Notes under the pieces: generated by a model
What the model was told of the DNA's origin: nothing
The model's input: the letters and a program-made list of their open reading frames with translations, nothing else
The model's database searches: none
Part shown: positions 5,622 to 6,335 of the stretch, in pieces
Numbering within the stretch: the first letter of the stretch is position 1
Layout: each line of letters opens with the position of its first letter
Translations under genes and position numbers: made by a program
NCBI GenBank assembly: GCA_028682925.1
Contig: JAJRAG010000181.1
Location: 1-6,335 of the forward strand
Reading direction: 5' to 3'
From: Methanomassiliicoccales archaeon
GTDB taxonomy: Archaea > Thermoplasmatota > Thermoplasmata > Methanomassiliicoccales > JACIVX01
Length of the DNA: 6,335 nt

Positions 5622-6335
5622 TGGTCACTCGGGATTGAAGATCGAGGCCATTGATTGGTATCGATACAAGCTGGATCGCAAAGAACCATTCGTGATCGCC
5701 ACGGGCACTTCAAAAGAGACCACGAATATAATCGTCCGCATCCGAAGTGAAAGGTTCGAAGGATGGGGCGCTGCTTCCCCAAACACCGTCACTGGAGAGA
5801 CAATCGAGACAATCGAGCGCTTTCTTATTGAAGGACGGCGACGTCTCGTCGGGGTCGACCCATTGGACCTTCCCAGGATTCATAGATCCATGAATGCGCC
5901 AGCGGGCAACAACACCACCGCAATGGCCGGTGTAGACATCGCAGTCCACGATCTTGTTGGAAAGATCTACGATGCTCCGGTCGTCAGACTCCTGGGCCAA
6001 CAAAAGGCAAGCATGGAGACATCGATGACCGTCGGAATATCTGACCTCAAATCGACGATTTCCAAATCAAAGACAAGCGTGGAGTCCGGTTTCGGGATTC
6101 TGAAGTTGAAGATTGGATTGAATCTCGAGGAAGACATTCGCAGAATCCGTGAGGTTCGGAGAGTGGTAGGCGATGAAGTGAGATTGAGGATCGACTGCAA
6201 TCAAGGGTATTCTGTCAAAATGGCAGAACGGCTCGTTGACGAGCTCGAGCCACTCTCGATCGAGTTCATTGAGCAGCCGGTCCCGGTCGACGATTGGGAA
6301 GGGCTGAGAGACCTAACCAGAATGTCTTCGATCCC
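5614..6335 (+). CDS. Dipeptide epimerase (enolase superfamily, muconate lactonizing subgroup), 3' part cut by the window edge
   Basis: The frame opens at ATG 5614 and remains open for 240 codons to the right edge; the whole enzyme is usually 340-370 residues. It is expected to interconvert L and D configuration at the alpha carbon of a dipeptide such as Ala-Glu, through an enolate held by Mg. Residues 1-125 are the capping domain with GWGAASPNTVTGET (50-63), whose TGE is typical of Ala-Glu epimerase relatives. MAGVDIAVHDLVGK (104-117) and TVGIS (139-143) follow. The barrel supplies the catalytic KLK (Lys164, Lys166) and metal ligands Asp194 in DCNQGY and Glu220 in IEQP. The third ligand and the second catalytic lysine lie beyond the window. 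Its ATG lies inside the last DUF89 codons with only a weak GTGA upstream, suggesting translational coupling. Substrate specificity is open; another muconate-subgroup activity is the alternative. Confidence 0.88.
   Translation, partial: MSDGHSGLKIEAIDWYRYKLDRKEPFVIATGTSKETTNIIVRIRSERFEGWGAASPNTVTGETIETIERFLIEGRRRLVGVDPLDLPRIHRSMNAPAGNNTTAMAGVDIAVHDLVGKIYDAPVVRLLGQQKASMETSMTVGISDLKSTISKSKTSVESGFGILKLKIGLNLEEDIRRIREVRRVVGDEVRLRIDCNQGYSVKMAERLVDELEPLSIEFIEQPVPVDDWEGLRDLTRMSSI

Noticed and set aside
4677..5637. Repeated 11-mer ACTCGGGATTG at 4677-4687 and 5627-5637
   Set aside because: A few 11-base matches are expected by chance in 6.3 kb; the flanks do not match and one copy is inside a coding region.

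Overview
The window looks like chromosomal DNA of a euryarchaeon, most likely of the Thermoplasmata or a related lineage. The evidence is a full-length Cdc48/VAT-type AAA+ ATPase, an archaeal stand-alone PRC-barrel protein, an archaeal-type DUF89 phosphatase, arginine codons dominated by AGG/AGA, A/T-rich box A (TATA) elements instead of bacterial -35/-10 promoters, and start sites with little or no leader next to genes with Shine-Dalgarno (SD) sites. The lineage is inferred from gene content; no rRNA is present. Base composition appears even and I saw no IS element, integrase, tRNA or CRISPR repeat.

Layout. (1) 1-224, minus: 5' part of a PRC-barrel gene running off the left edge. (2) 225-465: a 241-bp divergent promoter region with box A elements facing both ways and a bulged inverted repeat at 370-396. 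(3) 466-2373, plus: a tight three-gene operon of an RLAN-domain protein, an ATP-grasp ligase and a GNAT acetyltransferase, with overlapping or nearly overlapping junctions. (4) 2415-4613, minus: cdc48, convergent with the operon across about 41 bp. (5) about 4614-4754: a second divergent promoter region. (6) 4755-5621, plus: DUF89 metal-dependent phosphatase. (7) 5614-6335, plus: an enolase-superfamily dipeptide epimerase, overlapping the DUF89 gene by 8 bp and running off the right edge.

The most interesting part is the operon at 466-2373. The first two products match the N- and C-terminal halves of the bacterial RLAN-ATP-grasp (RimK-like) fusion protein. The third matches the acetyltransferase half of the GNAT-papain-like peptidase fusion that normally accompanies it. 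The archaeal locus is therefore a split, three-polypeptide form of a predicted but uncharacterised amidoligase (peptide-bond-forming) system, and the peptidase domain is absent from the window. About 3.2 kb downstream, in a separate transcription unit, lies a dipeptide epimerase. This raises, without proving, the possibility of local non-ribosomal peptide chemistry. Family assignments come from recalled motif patterns, not from database searches.
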